Part shown: in pieces, positions 59,688 through 64,000 of the stretch
How positions within the stretch are numbered: the stretch's first letter is position 1
Layout: each line of letters begins with the position of its first letter
Assembly: GCF_051045985.1 (NCBI RefSeq)
Contig: NZ_CP157350.1
Location: forward strand, 744,001 to 808,000
DNA: 64,000 bases
From: Scardovia wiggsiae
GTDB lineage: Bacteria; Actinomycetota; Actinomycetes; Actinomycetales; Bifidobacteriaceae
Direction of reading: 5' to 3'
Made by a program: the position numbers and the translations under genes
Notes under the pieces: generated by a model
The model's input: the letters and a program-made list of their open reading frames with translations, nothing else
The model's database searches: none
What the model was told of the DNA's origin: nothing

Positions 59688-62600
59688 TTACTCAGCCGCC
59701 GATCTGCTGCATTGCCCGCCCATGCTTTCCAGCCTGAATGTACGCGATTCCATAACGCTCAGCAGCGCCCGTGCTGTATCAAAGCTTGTCATGCACGGGA
59801 TGGCATTCTCGGCGCTCACACGGCGGATCAGGAACCCGTCGTTCTGCAGATCCCTGTTTGAACTGGAGATAGTATTGATCACAAAATTCACATGGCCTTT
59901 CTGGATCAGGTCCGTTACTGAATCATGCCCCTCAGCGGCCTCGCTTACTTTTGCAGCATTACGGACAAACAGTGAGCTGTCATGCCTTTTCAGATATGCG
60001 GCTGTACCGCCCGTTGCATAAATGCCATATCCGATCGCTGAAAAACGCCTGGCCAGGTCCAAAGCCTCTGCCTTGTCATTATCTGCAACGGTGATCAGTA
60101 CATTCCCATGCTCCGGTATCTGCACTCCGCTTGCGACCAGGGCCTTATACAGCGCCTTGTCAAGGGTGCCGTCGCCTCCCAGTGCCTCGCCTGTTGATTT
60201 CATCTCAGGGCCAAGCACCGTATCCACACTGCGCAGTTTGGCAAAAGAGAACACAGGGGCCTTCACGAATACAGCATTTTGGGGCTCCTGCCTGTACCCG
60301 GGGGTAAGGCCCTGGTCCCTGACAGACTGCCCGAGGATCGCCCGTGCAGCTATATTGCCCATAGCAACGCCAGTGATCTTGCTCAGGAAAGGTACGGTAC
60401 GCGAGCTGCGGGGATTGACCTCAAGGACGTACACCCGGTTCTCCTTATCAACGATAAACTGGATATTATACAGCCCTATAAAATGGAAGCCTCTGCCGAT
60501 ACGTGCAGTATAATCAATGATAGTATCCTTAACATCCTGCGGGACCATCTGCGCAGGATACACGGAGATCGAATCCCCGGAATGGATGCCTGCACGTTCA
60601 ATATGCTCCATAACACCCGGGATATAAACATTTTCGCCGTCAGCAACAGCATCCGTTTCCAGCTCCCTGCCCATGATGTAGCGGTCGACAAGGATCGGCG
60701 CATCGTGGCTGATCTCCTTCACCGCAGTAGCCATATAGACCCTGAGCTCACCATCATTATGGACGATCTCCATGGCACGCCCGCCCAGGACATAGCTGGG
60801 CCGTACAAGCACGGGATAACCGATACGGTTTGCAATGGCAAGTGCTTCATCAACAGTTACTGCAGTGTCGCCTTCGGGCTGAGGTATCCCCAGCCCCTTC
60901 AAAGCAGCCTCAAATTTATGGCGGTCTTCAGCCCTGTCAATATCCTCCAGTGATGTCCCCAGAATGCGCGCTCCCCGCTCTTCAAGGGATGCCGCAATAT
61001 TGATGGCTGTCTGCCCGCCAAACTGGACAACGACGCCAAGCGGCTGCTCAAGGTCAATGACATGCATGACATCTTCAACGGTAAGGGGCTCAAAATACAG
61101 TTTGTCGCTGATGGAAAAATCTGTTGATACGGTTTCCGGGTTATTGTTGATAACGATAGCTTCATAGCCCTCATCGCGCAATGTTTCCACACAATGCACC
61201 GTTGCATAGTCGAATTCCACACCCTGCCCGATACGGATAGGCCCCGAACCCAGGACTACCACTTTTTTGCGGTCCGAGCGCAGGGATTCGTTCTGCGAAC
61301 CGTTTTCATACGTGGAATAAAAATACGGCGTTGTGCTGGCAAATTCACCAGCGCAGGTATCCACCATCTTATAGACAGGGGTAATCCCATACTCCCGGCG
61401 CATACTGTAAATGCTGGCCTCATCCATACCCCACGCACGTGCGATATACGGATCGGAAAAACCGCTCCGCTTTGCATCCCGCAAAACATCCCTGTCGCCT
61501 TTGTTCTCACGAAGCATATTTTCCAGGCGTATGATTTTCTGAAGGTGGGACAGGAAGAAATCATCTATTTTTGTAATATCATGAACCTCCTGCGCGCTGT
61601 ACCCGTTGCGAAGCCACTGCATTACAGCAAAAATACGGCTGTCATCGCGGCTGCGGATACGGTGCATCAGCTCCTGCCTGTCAAGCCCTGAATAATCGGG
61701 CCATTGCGCATGGTCAAGCTTCATTTCAAGCGAGCGTACTGCCTTGAGGAAGCTCTCTTCAAAGGTGCGGCCGATAGCCATAACTTCGCCCGTAGCCTTC
61801 ATCTGCGTACCAAGCTGGCGGTCCGCACCGGGGAATTTGTCAAAGGGAAAACGCGGGAATTTCGTCACGATATAATCCAGAGCCGGCTCAAAACAGGCAT
61901 ACGATGTCCCTGTCACAGGGTTGATGATCTCATCCAGATGCAGCCCGACAGCAAGCTTCGCACTGACCTTGGCGATCGGATATCCTGTTGCCTTGCTTGC
62001 CAGCGCTGACGACCGCGATACACGCGGGTTGACTTCGATCACATAATATGAGAAACTGTCCGGATCCAGCGCCAGCTGGACATTGCACCCGCCGCATATC
62101 TTCAAAGCCCTGATGATCCTTAATGAAGCGTCACGCAGCATCTGGTTCTCCCGGTCGGTAAGCGTCTGCACAGGTGCCGTTACAATACTGTCGCCTGTAT
62201 GGATCCCGACCGGATCAATGTTTTCCATGGTGCATACCACGATGGCATTATCATGGGCATCACGCATAACTTCATATTCGATCTCTTTGAAACCCGCGAT
62301 ACTGCGCTCAATGAGGCACTGGTGCACCGGGCTCATTTTCAGCCCGGCATCAGCTATACGGCGAAGCTCCTGCCTGTTATGCGCAAAACCGCCGCCAGTG
62401 CCGCCCAGCGTATATGCCGGCCGCACAACCACGGGATACCCGAGTTCACTGGCATATTTCTCTGCATCTTCTACAGTATGGACTATATCGCTTTCCGGGA
62501 CAGGCTCCCCCAGTTCGTTCATCAGTGAGCGGAAGAGCTCCCGGTCTTCAGCCTTATTGATAGCCTCAAGGTCTGTTCCCAGTATTTCTACGCCAAATTC

Positions 62601-62927
62601 ATCGAGCACCCCGTCATTATGGAGGGCAACGACCAGGTTCAGGCCGGTCTGCCCGCCCAGCGTTCCCAGGATGGCATCAGGCCTCTCCTTATATATTACG
62701 CGCTTGAGGAATTCCGTAGTCAGCGGTTCAATATATACCCTGTCTGCGATAGATGTATCTGTCATAATCGTTGCGGGGTTTGAATTGACAAGGACTACCT
62801 CATACCCCTCTTCCCGCAGTGACTGGCATGCCTGGGACCCTGAATAGTCAAATTCAGCTGCCTGCCCGATAACTATAGGTCCGGAACCGACAACAAGTAT
62901 TTTATGGATATCTGTACGTTTAGGCAT
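59688..62927 (-). CDS. carB: Carbamoyl-phosphate synthase large subunit
   Basis: It makes carbamoyl phosphate from ammonia channelled from CarA, for pyrimidine and arginine synthesis. The 1079-residue protein has two ATP-grasp halves, each beginning with a GSGPI.IGQ motif. A C-terminal MGS-like regulatory domain follows (about 940 on). The ATG at 62927 has GGAGG 6 bases upstream and overlaps carA by 8 bases. An open frame to 62984 is rejected because it lies inside carA. Confidence 0.97.
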   Translation of the reverse strand: MPKRTDIHKILVVGSGPIVIGQAAEFDYSGSQACQSLREEGYEVVLVNSNPATIMTDTSIADRVYIEPLTTEFLKRVIYKERPDAILGTLGGQTGLNLVVALHNDGVLDEFGVEILGTDLEAINKAEDRELFRSLMNELGEPVPESDIVHTVEDAEKYASELGYPVVVRPAYTLGGTGGGFAHNRQELRRIADAGLKMSPVHQCLIERSIAGFKEIEYEVMRDAHDNAIVVCTMENIDPVGIHTGDSIVTAPVQTLTDRENQMLRDASLRIIRALKICGGCNVQLALDPDSFSYYVIEVNPRVSRSSALASKATGYPIAKVSAKLAVGLHLDEIINPVTGTSYACFEPALDYIVTKFPRFPFDKFPGADRQLGTQMKATGEVMAIGRTFEESFLKAVRSLEMKLDHAQWPDYSGLDRQELMHRIRSRDDSRIFAVMQWLRNGYSAQEVHDITKIDDFFLSHLQKIIRLENMLRENKGDRDVLRDAKRSGFSDPYIARAWGMDEASIYSMRREYGITPVYKMVDTCAGEFASTTPYFYSTYENGSQNESLRSDRKKVVVLGSGPIRIGQGVEFDYATVHCVETLRDEGYEAIVINNNPETVSTDFSISDKLYFEPLTVEDVMHVIDLEQPLGVVVQFGGQTAINIAASLEERGARILGTSLEDIDRAEDRHKFEAALKGLGIPQPEGDTAVTVDEALAIANRIGYPVLVRPSYVLGGRAMEIVHNDGELRVYMATAVKEISHDAPILVDRYIMGRELETDAVADGENVYIPGVMEHIERAGIHSGDSISVYPAQMVPQDVKDTIIDYTARIGRGFHFIGLYNIQFIVDKENRVYVLEVNPRSSRTVPFLSKITGVAMGNIAARAILGQSVRDQGLTPGYRQEPQNAVFVKAPVFSFAKLRSVDTVLGPEMKSTGEALGGDGTLDKALYKALVASGVQIPEHGNVLITVADNDKAEALDLARRFSAIGYGIYATGGTAAYLKRHDSSLFVRNAAKVSEAAEGHDSVTDLIQKGHVNFVINTISSSNRDLQNDGFLIRRVSAENAIPCMTSFDTARALLSVMESRTFRLESMGGQCSRSAAE

Positions 62928-64000
62928 TCCGAACCTCCATGTTGTCACGCCGGCCGGGACGGACAGATCCCGCATTGCCGGCATATTCCCTGTCCATCAG
63001 GGCAATAAACTCATCGAATAAGTAATTGCTGTCATGCGGTCCGCTGCTTGCCTCAGGATGGTACTGCACTGAGAATACAGGGAATTCCTGATGCCGTACC
63101 CCTTCACACGTTTTATCATTAAGCGACTCATGAGTGACCTCAAGCCCCGTTCCGGCAAGGCTTCCGATGTCTACAGAATATCCGTGGTTCTGCGCTGTTA
63201 TTTCTACACGCCCTGTAGACAGGTTCTTCACAGGATGGTTGGATCCGCGATGGCCGAACTTCAGTTTGAAAGTCCGTGCCCCGCATGCCAGGGAAATAAG
63301 CTGATGCCCCAGGCATATGCCAAATATGCTTACCTGCCCTAAAAGACGGCGTACTGTGTCGATTGCTTCGGGGATATCAGCAGGATCCCCCGGGCCGTTG
63401 GACAGCATTACGCCATCAGGGCGGTACTCCATGATCTGTTCCGCATCCGTATTCCACGGTACAACGATCAGATCGCAGTTCCGTTTTGACAGTTCGCGGA
63501 TTATACCGAGTTTCTCGCCGAAATCCATCAGCACAACTTTATGCCCGCGGTTAGGGACAGGGAACGGGCGGGCTGTTGATACACGCTTCACCTGGTCATG
63601 CAGATAATCTGCCGACCTCAGCTGTGAAACAAGCGTATCAGTATCAGCATCGGCAGCAGCCATTGCTGCCTTCATCGTCCCGGCCTCACGTATCTTCAAG
63701 GTCAGGGCACGAGTATCAATGCCATATATCCCCGGTATGCCCTTCTGCTTCAGATACTGGTCCAGCGTCTCCCGGCTCCGCCAGTTATTCGGCTCAGGGC
63801 AGTAATCGCGTACAGCCAGGCCGAACAGGGCAGGTTCCAGGCTTTCGTTATCGTCACCGTTTATGCCGTAATTACCAATAAGCGGGTAGGTCATTGTAAC
63901 GATCTGCCCGCAATAGGAATTATCTGTGATGATTTCCTGGTACCCTGTCATTGATGTATTAAAAACCAGTTCACCAATACGGAAAATATCGGATCCGAAG
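62920..64000 (-). CDS. carA: Carbamoyl-phosphate synthase small subunit, 5' end cut by the window
   Basis: The glutaminase subunit. The amidotransferase domain has the catalytic Cys in FGICLGHQL and a His in QYHPEASSGPHDS; the N-terminal part has SMTGYQEI and PLIGNYG. The frame stays open to base 64000 (FGSDIFRIGELVFNT precedes MTGYQEI), so the true start lies beyond the window and the ATG at 63951 is internal. It overlaps carB by 8 bases. Confidence 0.96.
   Translation of the reverse strand, partial: FGSDIFRIGELVFNTSMTGYQEIITDNSYCGQIVTMTYPLIGNYGINGDDNESLEPALFGLAVRDYCPEPNNWRSRETLDQYLKQKGIPGIYGIDTRALTLKIREAGTMKAAMAAADADTDTLVSQLRSADYLHDQVKRVSTARPFPVPNRGHKVVLMDFGEKLGIIRELSKRNCDLIVVPWNTDAEQIMEYRPDGVMLSNGPGDPADIPEAIDTVRRLLGQVSIFGICLGHQLISLACGARTFKLKFGHRGSNHPVKNLSTGRVEITAQNHGYSVDIGSLAGTGLEVTHESLNDKTCEGVRHQEFPVFSVQYHPEASSGPHDSNYLFDEFIALMDREYAGNAGSVRPGRRDNMEVRNA

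Overview
The window looks like a chromosomal segment of a Bifidobacteriaceae-type actinobacterium of moderate GC, roughly 50% by eye. The evidence is a fused cytidylate kinase/Der GTPase, RbpA, a PafBC-like WYL regulator beside a HelY-type helicase, a GarA-like FHA protein with an FtsR-type MerR regulator, GuaB3, paired clpP1/clpP2, and pyruvate formate-lyase. The genus cannot be fixed from sequence alone. No IS element, CRISPR array, rRNA gene or prophage was seen, and no gene-free stretch exceeds about 250 bases.

Layout. 1-4.6 kb, plus strand: yajC, apt, a DUF6350 membrane protein, purH, a DUF3017 protein. 4.7-8.9 kb: a convergent aquaporin-family channel, then an rRNA pseudouridine synthase coupled to cmk-der, then tRNA-Pro(GGG). 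9.1-13.2 kb: an AT-richer accessory operon of five overlapping genes. It holds an LXG-like large protein, two paralogous single-pass membrane proteins whose outer domains resemble the end of the large protein, and two small helical proteins resembling LXG-associated partners. 13.3-21.3 kb, plus strand: UTP-glucose-1-phosphate uridylyltransferase, a fused PafBC-like regulator, a small membrane protein, a lipid kinase, a HelY helicase and rbpA.

21.5-37.9 kb, almost all minus strand. A cell-envelope block comes first: a CDP-alcohol phosphatidyltransferase, DUF881, DUF1290, DUF881, FHA and MerR, matching the order known around mycobacterial garA. Next to it lie rpe, lgt, rlmN, cdsA, frr, pyrH, tsf and rpsB, then def, an acyl-CoA synthetase, a DUF6459/Rv3235-type gene and guaB3. 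38-42.3 kb: an orphan solute-binding lipoprotein, a second acyl-CoA synthetase, tRNA-Asn(GTT) and a degenerate M23 peptidase. 42.3-50.4 kb, minus strand: clpX, clpP2, clpP1, a ClC channel, tig, an RNase D-like nuclease and pflA. 50.5-64 kb: pflB, a GT1 glycosyltransferase, a SPOR-like protein, a DUF998 membrane protein, nadE, a Gly/Ser/Asn-rich surface protein, rarA, carB and a carA cut by the window end.

Most of the window is housekeeping. The outstanding region is the 9.1-13.2 kb operon. I read it as a candidate type VII (LXG-class) effector cassette with an unusual gene order and a C-terminal domain shared with two downstream membrane proteins. No secretion machinery for it is in the window. 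Secondary points of interest are a cluster of DnaA-box-like 9-mers beside guaB3, a CRP/Rex-like palindrome upstream of pflB, and a SigR/SigH-type promoter match upstream of rbpA.
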